The notes under the pieces were generated by a model. It was not told the DNA's origin and made no database searches. It saw only the letters and a list, made by a program, of their open reading frames with translations. Source: Candidatus Helarchaeota archaeon (GTDB taxonomy: Archaea > Asgardarchaeota > Lokiarchaeia > Helarchaeales > RDOG01). Taken from it: DNA of 44,921 nt. This document shows positions 26,331 to 36,300 of the stretch, piece after piece (positions within the stretch are counted from its first letter, which is position 1; every line of letters begins with the position of its first letter). The stretch spans positions 1-44,921 of the forward strand of contig JALGVI010000013.1 in NCBI GenBank assembly GCA_029838215.1. Reading direction: 5' to 3'. The position numbers were made by a program, and so were the translations under genes.

Positions 26331-27505
26331 GCAGCAACGATGCTTTGAATAATTTTAAAGAGGAAATATATTGTTGTACCAAGTGCGGGACTTGTAAATA
26401 TATCTACATGGATTACGCGGATTCTTGTCCTTCAGGCAAAAAATTCAGATTCGAGACATTTTATCCGAGTGGGAGAATACATCTCGCAAGGGGACTTTTC
26501 GAAGGCAAGTTAAAATGGAATGATCGGGTTCGGGATATTATTTTTGCGTGCCCGACTTGTGCAAGTTGCACGATACAATGTCAATCGAGGCATCATGATG
26601 CCATCGTTGACATCATTGAGGCATTAAGGGCCGATGCGGTTTCCAAGGGATTTGGTCCTTTGCCCGGTCAAAAGTTGTTTGCTGAATCGATTAAAAAAGA
26701 ACACAATCCGTACAAAGAAAAGCACGTGGAACGACTGAGTTGGAAAGAAGGAATGCAAGACCAAGTTCCAGAAAAAGAGAAAGCAGAGGTACTCTACTTT
26801 GTCGGGTGTACATCATCCTATCGCCAACAAGACCTTGCCCGTAACACGGTCAAGTTGTTAAATAAGTTGGGTGTTGATTTTACGGTTTCTAAGGATGAAT
26901 GGTGTTGCGGCTCACCGTTGATGAGGACAGGGCAATTAGATCAAGTCGTTGAACTGGTAAAAAACAATTTAGAATTAATAAAAAAGACCGGAGCAAAGAC
27001 AGTGATCAGTTCTTGCGCAGGTTGTTATCGAACTTTAAAAGTTGATTATCCAAAATATGCTGAAATGCTGGAAGGCGTCGAAATTCTGCACGTTACCGAG
27101 TTTTTACAAAAGATCATGAAGCAAAAAAAGGTCAAGTTCAAGAAAAAATATAATGGATTGAAAGTCACGTATCACGATCCTTGCCACCTTGGGAGACATT
27201 CTGGAGTGTACGATGCACCTCGGACAATTATAAAAGCCATTCCTGGAATTAAAATGATTGAGATGCCCAGAACACGTGAGAACTCGTGGTGTTGTGGTGC
27301 TGGCGGCGGAGTGAAATCAGCATACAAAAAGTGGGCTGTCGAAATCTCCAAAGAAAGAGTAGAGGAGGCAGAAAAAACAGGCTGTGAAATCTTATTAAGT
27401 GCCTGTCCTTTCTGCATGACGAACTTGCAAGATGCCATCAATGATTCCAATTCAAAAATAAAGTTTATGGATGTTGTTGATTTACTCACCGAGGTACTTC
27501 AGTAG
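26327..27505 (+). CDS. CCG-domain Fe-S oxidoreductase (HdrD/GlcF-like)
   Basis: A 392-aa electron-transfer protein. Its N-terminus has two cysteine groups (CCTKCGTCKYI...CP and CPTCASCTIQCQS) that fit two 4Fe-4S clusters. Two CCG domains follow: first FVGCTSSYRQ, EWCCGSPLMRTG and SSCAGCYRTL; second HDPCHLGRHSG, WCCGAGGG and SACPFCMTNL. These bind the special cubane cluster in HdrB/HdrD. ATG 26327 is chosen because it gives an ATGA overlap with the upstream stop; ATG 26315 is the longer option. It is the expected partner of the FAD-linked oxidase, moving electrons between flavin and an unknown carrier. Confidence 0.9.
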   Translation: MSSNDALNNFKEEIYCCTKCGTCKYIYMDYADSCPSGKKFRFETFYPSGRIHLARGLFEGKLKWNDRVRDIIFACPTCASCTIQCQSRHHDAIVDIIEALRADAVSKGFGPLPGQKLFAESIKKEHNPYKEKHVERLSWKEGMQDQVPEKEKAEVLYFVGCTSSYRQQDLARNTVKLLNKLGVDFTVSKDEWCCGSPLMRTGQLDQVVELVKNNLELIKKTGAKTVISSCAGCYRTLKVDYPKYAEMLEGVEILHVTEFLQKIMKQKKVKFKKKYNGLKVTYHDPCHLGRHSGVYDAPRTIIKAIPGIKMIEMPRTRENSWCCGAGGGVKSAYKKWAVEISKERVEEAEKTGCEILLSACPFCMTNLQDAINDSNSKIKFMDVVDLLTEVLQ

Positions 27506-27540
27506 CACTTTCCTCAAGACAAATTTCACGGGCTAAAAAC

Positions 27541-28020
27541 ATGTTGACCACGAAAAAGAAGTTTGATCATTCCAGAGAAAAAGTTCGGTTGAGAGCAATC
27601 GCCAATCTTCTTTATTTACTCATAAACATATACGGCTTACCGGAAACTAAGAAAAGAATGAAGAAAATCGATGGAAAGGAGTTCATCATTCGATTTCCCG
27701 CGTTAAATGGTGCCATAACTTATAAGATTAGTGGCGATCAGATGGTTCCTTACATTGGTGAATCCAAGGGTGCCATTGGACGATTGACCTTCAAGGTAAA
27801 AGAAGAGAAAATCATGGAGACCATCGAGCAAGTGATAAAAATGCCGGGAAATAACACCGGATTCTTACGGCTCGTATTCAAATATCTCTTGACAGGGAAA
27901 ATTGGTTTTGGTGGAGCCATGATTTCAACGATGAGGTTTGTTAAAAGCATCATGCTGGGAAAGCATGAAATGTACAAGATCGAAAAGACCTTACGCGAGT
28001 CGAAAAACGGTGGAATTTGA
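27541..28020 (+). CDS. SCP2-like protein 2
   Basis: A 159-aa protein with an SCP2-like pattern: GKEFIIRFPALNGAITYKIS, GRLTFKVKEEKIMETIEQVI, then a Gly-rich amphipathic end LLTGKIGFGGAMISTMRFVK. It is only loosely similar to the first SCP2-like protein of the cluster (gene 24478-24855), so it is not a recent copy. It lies between the Fe-S protein and the first reductase/dehydratase subunit. A role as a hydrophobic-substrate carrier is inferred. Its 3' end overlaps the next coding frame by about 11 bp if that gene starts at GTG 28010. Confidence 0.55.
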   Translation: MLTTKKKFDHSREKVRLRAIANLLYLLINIYGLPETKKRMKKIDGKEFIIRFPALNGAITYKISGDQMVPYIGESKGAIGRLTFKVKEEKIMETIEQVIKMPGNNTGFLRLVFKYLLTGKIGFGGAMISTMRFVKSIMLGKHEMYKIEKTLRESKNGGI

Positions 28021-29146
28021 TCAGTTGGAATTCGTGAAGGCTTCACGAACAATAACCAATTCTTTCATGGAAAAATGGAAGAAAAATAAGAACAAGATCA
28101 TTGGATATTATTGCGGCTATGTTCCTGAGGAAATCCTGCATGCAATGGGATTTCTTCCGTATAGGATGAGGGCAACAGGGTGCAAGGATACGGCATTAGC
28201 AGACGCCATTCTTTCCCATTTTAATTGTAGTTTTGTTAGATGCTCTTTAAATCTTGCTTTGGAAGGCAAGTTCGATTTTTTGGATGGATTGACGATCATT
28301 AATTCTTGCGATCACGTGCGCCGGTTATTTGATATTTGGAAGAGAAAAGTCAATACGGACAAGGATTTCCCTTTATTTTTCATTTCGGTTCCTCATTTAG
28401 TCACGGACCATGGTCGTGGATGGTACCATTCCGAGATTGATTGTTTCATTAAGAGTCTGGAAAAAAGATTCAAAATCAAGTTAGAAGAAGAAAAGCTCGT
28501 GAATTCCATCAAGGTTTACAACGAAAACAGGCAGATCTTGAGGAAAATAAATGAGCTGCGTGCCGTAAAAGAGCCAAAAATTACGGGGTCTGATTTCTAT
28601 AAACTCATGGTTTCGAATTCTTCCATTCCCAAGGAAATCTGTAATCAGGAATTAAATCAAATTCACGGTTCATTAAGGGAAAAAAGCAATTTAGCCAGTC
28701 ATAGAGCAAGATTAATGCTCGTTGGAAGTTTCGTGGATAATCCGGATTTTATCAGCATATTTGAAGATGTTGGAGCTCAAATTGTTAGTGATTCGTTGTG
28801 TCTTGGATTGAGAAATATATGGGATGATACGAAAATCACGAAAAAACCACTACAGGGTTTAGTGGATCGGTATTATGAAAAAATTGCCTGTCCGCGAATG
28901 ATGAATCGGCATTCTGAACGATTGGAATTTATCGTTAATCAAGTGAAATCGACTAACGCGGATGGAGTTGTGGTCCAAAGGCTTGAATTCTGTGATCTTC
29001 ATGGTGTCGATAACATGCTCCTTCAACACGATTTGGAAGACTTGGGCATCCCTGTGTTAAATATCGATAGAGAATATTTGATGGGAGATATTGGAAGGTT
29101 CAAGACAAGAGTGGAGGCTTTTATTGAACAACTTTTGGTAGGATGA
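28010..29146 (+). CDS. 2-Hydroxyacyl-CoA dehydratase / benzoyl-CoA reductase-family subunit 1
   Basis: A 378-aa Fe-S subunit of the BcrB/BcrC-HgdA/HgdB superfamily, whose members use ATP-energised electrons for radical dehydration or ring reduction. The N-terminus has the hallmark IIGYYCGYVPEEILHAMG (Cys35). It continues with Cys58, Cys73, Cys78 and INSCDHVRRLFDIW (Cys100), candidate cluster ligands. The C-terminal domain has VQRLEFCDLHGVDN and a Rossmann-like end (GIPVLNIDREYLMGD). Starts GTG 28010, TTG 28025 and GTG 28034 are all possible. The stop overlaps the next gene as ATGA. The family call is firm; the substrate is not. Confidence 0.85.
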   Translation: MEFDQLEFVKASRTITNSFMEKWKKNKNKIIGYYCGYVPEEILHAMGFLPYRMRATGCKDTALADAILSHFNCSFVRCSLNLALEGKFDFLDGLTIINSCDHVRRLFDIWKRKVNTDKDFPLFFISVPHLVTDHGRGWYHSEIDCFIKSLEKRFKIKLEEEKLVNSIKVYNENRQILRKINELRAVKEPKITGSDFYKLMVSNSSIPKEICNQELNQIHGSLREKSNLASHRARLMLVGSFVDNPDFISIFEDVGAQIVSDSLCLGLRNIWDDTKITKKPLQGLVDRYYEKIACPRMMNRHSERLEFIVNQVKSTNADGVVVQRLEFCDLHGVDNMLLQHDLEDLGIPVLNIDREYLMGDIGRFKTRVEAFIEQLLVG

Positions 29147-30423
29147 GGATGACAAGAACGATAATACCATATGAAATCATTTATGAAGCTGCCGACGTGC
29201 AAGACGATTTAATAGCAAGAGTCTTACCAGAGCATGAGCAGCAAGTCTTGAAATCATTCTTGAAAAATTTAAAATCAGCTCTCTCGGACATCCTTGAAGC
29301 GGCTCGTGAAGGAAAACCCATTCTTGGTTATCATTTTGCATTCCCTGCAGAAATATTCTATTGTTTTGATTTAGCACCAGTTTGTTTCGAGCTCCTTCCC
29401 TACATGTATTCGGCGTTTTTTCGTGATGGAGCAGAATATTTTTATGAACGGATAAATGCATGGGGACATCCGTATCATTCCTGCACGAGTCAAAAAGGTA
29501 TGATGGCCATGATTCAAGAAGGTCTCATTGATTTGGACGTGATTTGCACGCCAACAGGACCGTGTGATAATACCGTAGCAAGTTATCAATTTTTTTCGAA
29601 TTATAAAAAGAAGAAAACTCCTTTGATCGTTGCAGACCTCCCTGTTTATCAAAATGACCGAGCTAAAGAATACTATGCTGAAGAACTCAAGTCCCTTTTG
29701 GAACAAGTTGGAAAAATCATCGGACAAGAACCTGATTATGGACGGCTGAAAACTGCCGTGAAGAATAATAGAGAAGCACATGAATACTTGATTGAAATCA
29801 ACCAACTCAAGCGAACGATTCCGTGTCCTTTAGAAAGTTTATCTAACTCGATCATTACCAGCGCAACGGTATTTCTTCCAGGAAGACCCGAGAAGGTTCA
29901 ATTTCTAAAAGAAGTTTATGAAGTTACAAAAAAACGGGTCCAAAATAATGAATCAAGACCAGGATTTGAAAAGCACAGATCCGTGTGGCCTTATCTTTCT
30001 TTATTTTTTGACTTGAGTTTTTATGAATGGATGGATAGGGAAATTGGCATGACACAGGTAATCGATCCATTCAACATCTATTTTTACGAGCCAATTTATA
30101 GTAATGATGTCGATGAAATTCTTACCCAGATTGCCGTTCAAAGCCAAAATTATCCGATGGTCAGGCAAGGTTCTACTTTTATTGAAACTTTAATTGATGA
30201 TTCGCTTTGGGCTGCACGTGAGTTTAAGGCAGATTGTGCTATCTTCACGGCACATTATGCCTGTAAACAAATCGTATCAGCCATTCAGATCCTAAAAGAA
30301 GCGTTTCGCGATGAGCTAGGAATCCCAATGCTTACTATTGAATTAGATTGTGGAGATAAAAGATTCACGTCAATTCAATCCATAAAAGAACAAGTATCAG
30401 AATTTGCAAGAACTTTACTATAG
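29143..30423 (+). CDS. 2-Hydroxyacyl-CoA dehydratase / benzoyl-CoA reductase-family subunit 2
   Basis: A 426-aa partner of subunit 1. It shows the same fold: KPILGYHFAFPAEIFYCFDL (Cys74), Cys81, YHSCTSQKGMMA (Cys114), DVICTPTGPCDNTVAS (Cys135, Cys141), and late TAHYACKQ and IPMLTIELDCGDKRF. Two different subunits fit the heterodimeric core of 2-hydroxyacyl-CoA dehydratases and class I benzoyl-CoA reductases. The ATG overlaps the upstream stop, implying translational coupling and fixed stoichiometry. No CoA ligase, CoA transferase or ring-cleavage gene is nearby, so a CoA thioester substrate is not shown. Confidence 0.85.
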   Translation: MRMTRTIIPYEIIYEAADVQDDLIARVLPEHEQQVLKSFLKNLKSALSDILEAAREGKPILGYHFAFPAEIFYCFDLAPVCFELLPYMYSAFFRDGAEYFYERINAWGHPYHSCTSQKGMMAMIQEGLIDLDVICTPTGPCDNTVASYQFFSNYKKKKTPLIVADLPVYQNDRAKEYYAEELKSLLEQVGKIIGQEPDYGRLKTAVKNNREAHEYLIEINQLKRTIPCPLESLSNSIITSATVFLPGRPEKVQFLKEVYEVTKKRVQNNESRPGFEKHRSVWPYLSLFFDLSFYEWMDREIGMTQVIDPFNIYFYEPIYSNDVDEILTQIAVQSQNYPMVRQGSTFIETLIDDSLWAAREFKADCAIFTAHYACKQIVSAIQILKEAFRDELGIPMLTIELDCGDKRFTSIQSIKEQVSEFARTLL

Positions 30424-30432
30424 TGAATTCGA

Positions 30433-31206
30433 ATGTTTTTCGCAGGAATCGATGCAGGATCGTCCTATTGCAAATGCATTATTTTAAAAGACGGTCATAT
30501 CAAATCAAAATCCATTACCATTATCGAAGGAAACCCAGCAAGAGCAGCAAAACTTGCCTTGAACCAAGCTCTCTCACCATTAAAATTAAAAAGTAGGAAT
30601 CTTACAGGGGTCGTATCAACGGGCAGAAATCGCAAGAAAATAAAAATCAAAAACGAAGAAATGACAGAGATCATGTGCATTAGTAAAGGAGCTCATCATC
30701 TCGTTCCATCACTGAGAACGATTGTCGACCTTGGAAGTTTCACGAATAAAGCGATTAAAATAAATTCCAAAGGAAAAGTAATGGACTACGTCATTAATGA
30801 CAGGTGTGCGTCAGGATCGGGATATTTCCTTGAGTTGGTTTCTAAAGCGCTAGAGATAGATATCAATGAGTTGGGAGAAAAGGCACTGCTCTCTAAAAAC
30901 CCGTTATCCATAACGAATAATTGTAGTATTTTTGCAGAATCAGAAGTAATATACTTGATTAATGAAGGACATGATGAACTCGATATTGCTGCAGGAGTTT
31001 GTAATTCAATTGCTAGCAGGTTAGTTTCTTTATTGAAGAAAGTAAATTACGAGAATGACATCACGCTAACAGGTGGAGTCGGGAGCAACGAAGGAATTAG
31101 AAAGAATTTAGAGGAGCGGCTTGATATACAACTTAAAGAATTCCCAATCGAACCGATTTTTATTGGCGCATTTGGAGCAGCCCTCTTCTCACAAGAACTA
31201 CAATGA
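30433..31206 (+). CDS. ATP-dependent activator (HgdC/BcrA-D family), divergent copy
   Basis: A 257-aa ASKHA-fold ATPase with an Fe-S cluster shared between two monomers, which drives electrons into the partner enzyme. It has the phosphate-1 loop FFAGIDAGSSYCKCII, the two cluster cysteines (Cys125 in DRCASGSG; Cys164 in NNCSIFAESE) and the adenosine block TGGVGSNEGIRKNLEERL. The usual phosphate-2 motif D-I-G-G-Q-D is DLGSFTNK (from Asp99) and the usual A/G-T-G-Y-G-R is STGRNRKK. ATP hydrolysis may therefore be altered. It lies nine bases after subunit 2. It probably forms a heterodimer with the next protein. Confidence 0.85.
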   Translation: MFFAGIDAGSSYCKCIILKDGHIKSKSITIIEGNPARAAKLALNQALSPLKLKSRNLTGVVSTGRNRKKIKIKNEEMTEIMCISKGAHHLVPSLRTIVDLGSFTNKAIKINSKGKVMDYVINDRCASGSGYFLELVSKALEIDINELGEKALLSKNPLSITNNCSIFAESEVIYLINEGHDELDIAAGVCNSIASRLVSLLKKVNYENDITLTGGVGSNEGIRKNLEERLDIQLKEFPIEPIFIGAFGAALFSQELQ

Positions 31207-31227
31207 CGTGAAGGATGTGATTGCTAC

Positions 31228-32007
31228 ATGTATTATTTAGGCATCGATATCGGGTCTCTCACGGGAAAAGCTGTTGTATTGGATGACTCGGAAATTGTTG
31301 GAGAAACCGTCATCCGGGTGAAAAAAAGACCAAAACTGACCGTGGACAAACTAATGGAAAATATCAATTCAATAACGGGATTACAATTCTCAGACATCTC
31401 ATACTGCTTGGGAACGGGATATGGAAGACGGAAGATCCCTCTTGCAAACGAAACCATCAGTGAAATCACCTGTCATGGAACGGGCGCTCACTTTTTATGC
31501 CCTACTCTAAGGACTGTTATTGACATTGGGGGACAAGACTGTAAAGTCATCCGAATTGATGAACACGGACATTTGAAGAATTTCATAATGAATGAAAAAT
31601 GCGCTGCAGGAACGGGTCGTTACTTAGAACTCATGGCAGAAACGTTAAAGCTCAAGCTAGAAGAGTTAGGACCCGTATCATTAAAATCAAAAACACCCGT
31701 ATCGCTTACAAGCCAATGTTCCATCTTTGCACAGGCAGAAGTAATTCAATTCATAAGCGAGGGATTCAAAACGCGTGATATTGCCGCCGGAGTGAATAAA
31801 GCCATGGCAGAAAGAGTTGTCGATTTGGTGGAAAAAGTTGGCGTGGAAGAGGATGTGGCAGTATCAGGCGGCGTGGCGAAAAACGTGGGTGTTGTTAGAA
31901 ATTTAGAAGAAATATTACAAGTAGGGTTCAAAAAAATGCCAAGAGATCCCCAAATAATAGGTGCATTGGGTGCAGCATTGATTGCCAAGAAATCCTTCAA
32001 GAAATAA
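31228..32007 (+). CDS. ATP-dependent activator (HgdC/BcrA-D family), canonical copy
   Basis: A 259-aa activator ATPase with all expected motifs: YLGIDIGSLTGKAVVL, GTGYGRRKI, DIGGQDCK (99-106), the cluster cysteines Cys125 (EKCAAGTG) and Cys164 (TSQCSIFAQAE), and SGGVAKNVGVVRNLEE. It is nearly the same length as the preceding divergent copy. Having two different activators in one operon matches class I benzoyl-CoA reductases (two ATPase subunits) better than 2-hydroxyglutaryl-CoA dehydratases (one homodimeric activator). Confidence 0.92.
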   Translation: MYYLGIDIGSLTGKAVVLDDSEIVGETVIRVKKRPKLTVDKLMENINSITGLQFSDISYCLGTGYGRRKIPLANETISEITCHGTGAHFLCPTLRTVIDIGGQDCKVIRIDEHGHLKNFIMNEKCAAGTGRYLELMAETLKLKLEELGPVSLKSKTPVSLTSQCSIFAQAEVIQFISEGFKTRDIAAGVNKAMAERVVDLVEKVGVEEDVAVSGGVAKNVGVVRNLEEILQVGFKKMPRDPQIIGALGAALIAKKSFKK

Positions 32008-32013
32008 TGGGGT

Positions 32014-32436
32014 ATGGAGATGATGGAAATCAATCCAAATGAAGAACTACCGATGAATGCTCGGGAACAAGGTCTGGAAATGGAATGTATCTATTGCAAG
32101 CACGTTTATCCAGAATTAAAAAAAGAAGAATGCCCTTTTTGTAAGGGCAAAGGTCTCGTGTTTCAACCAGCTCAAATGATGGAGAAAAGGCTCTCTAATG
32201 TAAAAATTTTTCGAGACTTGAAAGATTGGTTGAATTTTGTCATGGAAGAAAATCTGTTGGCAGAATACCAAGACGAAAATGACATCGTTAAACAAGATCA
32301 AGCAAAGGTGGCGAAGAGAACAGCAATTAATCTCGTGAAAAGGATGATTATTTACAACTTCAACCTAAAAGAAGCAATTATCGAGTTTATTCATGACTTA
32401 GATCGTAATTACAATTTAGAAAAAACAAATTTTTAA
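32014..32436 (+). CDS. Small zinc-ribbon protein of the reductase cluster
   Basis: A 140-aa protein that I do not recognise. Residues ~25-50 hold CIYCKHVYPELKKEECPFCK, a C-x2-C...C-x2-C ribbon that could bind zinc or a rubredoxin-like iron. The rest is helical and charged, with no membrane segment. It starts six bases after the canonical activator, so it is translated as part of the same operon. It could be an assembly factor, a redox relay or a regulator of the enzyme; the sequence does not decide. Confidence 0.6.
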   Translation: MEMMEINPNEELPMNAREQGLEMECIYCKHVYPELKKEECPFCKGKGLVFQPAQMMEKRLSNVKIFRDLKDWLNFVMEENLLAEYQDENDIVKQDQAKVAKRTAINLVKRMIIYNFNLKEAIIEFIHDLDRNYNLEKTNF

Positions 32437-32466
32437 GAAGAGAGAAAAAACATCCAATAAAAAAGA

Positions 32467-33333
32467 ATGATTTTATTAATGGAAATGAAAGAAATGGGAA
32501 AATTTGATAAATATGTTGTAAAAGGCATAAAATGGCAGAAATCACTCCCTTATCACGTATCGAAGATTGGTCCACCTTTTAATAAATGGCCGATATTGAT
32601 GGATGGTTCCGAAAAACGAGTTTCTGGAGCAAGGATTTGGGCCTATTACATGTTTTTTAACGATGCAAATCCTGGTCTTGCGAAAATGCAATTAAAATGG
32701 GCAGATAGGCATCGGCATCCAGACATTGATGAGACTTACCTCGTCCTCGGACAAAGAGATTCTTTTAAAGTAGAAATAACATTGGATGAAGAAGTTTTCC
32801 ATTTAACTCCGCCGAGTGCAGCTTTCATTCCTTCAGGTTTTACTCACTCAATAAAACCCATAGAATTCGGGGAAGGTGCCACGGGCGGTCTTGTAGCCAC
32901 CGTTACGAATGGAGAATATCTTTGCATTCCTCCAAATGAGTTTGACATGAAAGAAACACGAGAAAACGAAGCATTTATCGTGCGACACGAAACACCGATA
33001 TTGATGAGCAAGGAGAAAGTAGAGCGGGCAACAATGCATGTATTTTATGATTTTAATGAGACAAATGATCCCGTGATTGACGAACGTCAGAAAGAAATGA
33101 TCACGAATCGTCACGTGCATCCAGAAGGAATGAATGAAGTAATTCTGGTAATTGGGCAGGGAAGCTCGGTTACTTTAGAGCTCACGCTAGAAAACGAACA
33201 ATTTCAATTGACTCCACCGAGTGCAGTTTATATTCCAGGTGGCATTGAGCACGAGCTTCAATATTCTTTTAAAAAAGGAAAAGTTGGGGGAATACTTTCA
33301 ATTTGTGATAAAGGAGATTACTTGAAGATATAA
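32467..33333 (+). CDS. Double-cupin (bicupin) protein
   Basis: A 288-aa protein made of two cupin beta-barrels. The first has the metal motif HRHPDIDETYLVLGQ (H-x-H...E) and TPPSAAFIPSGFTHSI. The second has RHVHPEGMNEVILVIG and TPPSAVYIPGGIEHEL. Both keep His/Glu ligands, so both may bind a metal. Bicupins range from oxalate decarboxylase to isomerases and dioxygenases. In an anaerobe, an isomerase, lyase or binding role is easier to imagine than a dioxygenase. It is 30 bp after the zinc-ribbon gene, the last of the run, and six bases from the convergent giant protein gene. Confidence 0.85.
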   Translation: MILLMEMKEMGKFDKYVVKGIKWQKSLPYHVSKIGPPFNKWPILMDGSEKRVSGARIWAYYMFFNDANPGLAKMQLKWADRHRHPDIDETYLVLGQRDSFKVEITLDEEVFHLTPPSAAFIPSGFTHSIKPIEFGEGATGGLVATVTNGEYLCIPPNEFDMKETRENEAFIVRHETPILMSKEKVERATMHVFYDFNETNDPVIDERQKEMITNRHVHPEGMNEVILVIGQGSSVTLELTLENEQFQLTPPSAVYIPGGIEHELQYSFKKGKVGGILSICDKGDYLKI

Positions 33334-33339
33334 AAAAAA

Positions 33340-36300
33340 TTATTTTTTAGGATTTACTGGCTCCTTTAACGGACTGCCACAATCCTTACAATACTTGCTT
33401 TCAATCGGGTTTTCTGAGAGACAATGCGGGCATTTTGTTGTCTGATCGAAGAAATGTTGTTCTGGAGAGATGTTTGTTCGACAGTTCACGCAATATTGGG
33501 CAGATTGAACGTTCACGTAATTGCAGCTTGGGCATTTTTTTACGGGTTCCAAGATAATCCCCGAAGTGTCCATATCAGATTTTTGGAAGAAACCCACGAT
33601 GAAAAATCCAAGAAACACGAGGAATGCAGGACCGATAAATGCCAGTGCCGTTGGAAGGACCAATAAGAAGCCATCTGCAGAAAGCGGAAGCAGAGAAATA
33701 CCCAATAGAACTAAAAAGAAGATAATCTTCATATTAATGCGCGAATAGGTTCGTCGTAGTAGTTCTTCTTTTGTAAATAGAATGACGGATATGTTTGCGT
33801 TTTGCTTCTTATATACAGATGTATTGTGGATGCTTTTACGTATGTCCCAATAAACAGAAAATGTGAACACTATGAGCGAGGAGAAAACTAATGATATTAT
33901 TTTTATATAGATAGATGGGATAACGGCGATATTTGGAATTACGATTGGGACTGAAGTTCCGCTTTCTTGGACAATATAGTAATATATCCACGATATTTGA
34001 CCACCAATGTATAATGTATAAATCGTGATGGCCAAGAAAATAACGGGATGAATCATGTTAAGTGCCATGCGTAACAAGTTAACATGTTCTCGCCGAATGG
34101 AAAATTTGGAATCACGATATAACCAAGTTACGTGGACGGATAATGCAAGAAACATTGCAATTATCATCACGATTGTTGCGATTTCATATGAGTGGAAAAT
34201 CCATGCCAGAATTGAAGCCGCAACAGTACAGCCGATCATGGAGATGAAACACGTTCCGTACAGAAAATTAAAATGCGAAACATTTGGCGGTAATAGAGAC
34301 TGTGTTGCAAGTTCAAGATTTTTATCCTTTAATGACTTGTTCTTTCCCGATTTCTTTTTAGTTGCTTTCACGAATTTTGATATTTTCTCATGCATTAGAT
34401 TAATCTCTTGTCTTGTTTCATCATTTGCTCGCTTTTTAAAATAAAGATAAACGGAACCAATCACCGCTCCCACGATACAAGATCCCAAGATTATGACAAT
34501 AATTTGTTCCACGGTTAAAGAGATGGTCGGAAACGCGGGATAAATATCATACGGCTGCAAGTCGCCTTCTCCAAGGATGGTATATTGGTTGTCAGCAGTA
34601 TCGAAATATATTATATAAAATTCAAGTTCTTCAGCACCCAAAAGCAGAGATTGATCAATTGTATAAGAAAACATGGAGTTTGTAGAATCAAAACTGAAAT
34701 TTGCCTCAATCCACACGGGATCTTGAATCAATGGTGTCTTAATCTTGTAGAACAGCGTCACATTTTTTACATAATTTTCACTATCAAGGACAAGTAAAGA
34801 GATCGTGAAGTTGTCCAGTTCCAGAAATTTAGGGCCTACGGGTCGATCGACATCAGAGAATTGAATGTTCGGTTTTGAAATTAAGAAGACATCACCGTAA
34901 AATATTCTCGAATCATAATCGTAACTCTCATTTAAACCCTGAAAATCATCGGTCGCATTAATGAATACAAAGAAACGGATTTTATAGCAGTTCGTGGCAT
35001 TTATCGTGTAAGAATATTCAATGTCCTGAATTTCTTCATTTGGAATGATCACGTGATTAAATGTTGAACCATTCAAGAATTCTAACGAATAGTTCAGAAT
35101 GATGGTGTCAATATCCGGCATGTCATCATCATTTATGTCGTTTGAGGTCAGGACAATTCGAATTGGAATATCATCGTATGTTGTTAGGTCCCGATCATAG
35201 ACAACAATTGCGGAGATGTTTTTAAGGCTCTGAAATATCGTGCTTACTAAGGTCGAATTTGCCCGATTGTTTCCTTGATCAGCGATTTCGACTTTGTACC
35301 AAATTTTCTTTTCATTTAATGGTGAGGGAACGAGGGAAAAATCAGGGTCATAGAAAGTTGTATTTGAGTCCAATAGCGGATTTGGAAATTCATAGTAGCC
35401 CACGACTTGAAAACTTGAATCAGTAGGAGATATTTCGGTCTTATTTGTAACGGCCCGATATATCGTGTAATTTGAAATCGAACCCGAAAAATTCAAGCCG
35501 GGATTCACGGTCCAATTTAAAAGAAAATCACTTGGATTTGTTATAAGACTGGGCAAACCTTCCAAGATAGGGGCGGAGTCTAAAATATTGGAGTTTTCAA
35601 TATTCAAATTTGAAGTTGTAAAATCATGACTTTCAACACGGCACCAATTTAGGGTCAAATGAGCAGTATCAGAAGCTTGTAGGGCAGTTAAATTACAAAG
35701 TAAAAAGGATACAGTAGAATTATCGAAGATCGAAGATGCCTTAAAATAAGAATTTTCCGAAGAAACATTTGCTTCGGAGTTCACTCGTAAATCTTCGCAT
35801 GTTGAATCAGTTATTTGAAGATTGACAGTCATGGGAGGTAATGTCAAAAATTCATTATTTGCCCAGATATACCCTCCATTCGCTATTGAACAATTATATA
35901 GACGGACATCTCCCGACAAGATCCAAAGAAATCCTTTAATAATGGTATCTTGAATCTCGTTTGGCACTAAGTAGTTTGCTAAAAACATTTCTTGTCCATA
36001 AAATGTTGAATTAATGGCAGTGAAATTCACGCTTGAGCCGATATTAATCGTGAATCCAGAAGTGATGGTGCTATTTTCGAGAACAAAGATATTATTTCCA
36101 TTACTGAAATCAATTGTGGGAAAGGTACAATTTTGAACTATCACTGTCGTGTCGTCATCTGCAATCCTCAAGGTAATATTATTAGAAAAATAATCATGTA
36201 ACCAAAAAGATGCACCACGTTCAATTTCTAATTCAGACCAAGATAATTCCTGCATTTTGATGGAAGAAAGTCCTAAATTTGTGTCATTAGTATAAAATAG

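Noticed and set aside
24478..33333. Assignment as a classical benzoate-degradation operon
   Set aside because: The family signatures fit, but there is no benzoate-CoA ligase, dienoyl-CoA hydratase or ring hydrolase, so the substrate is left open.
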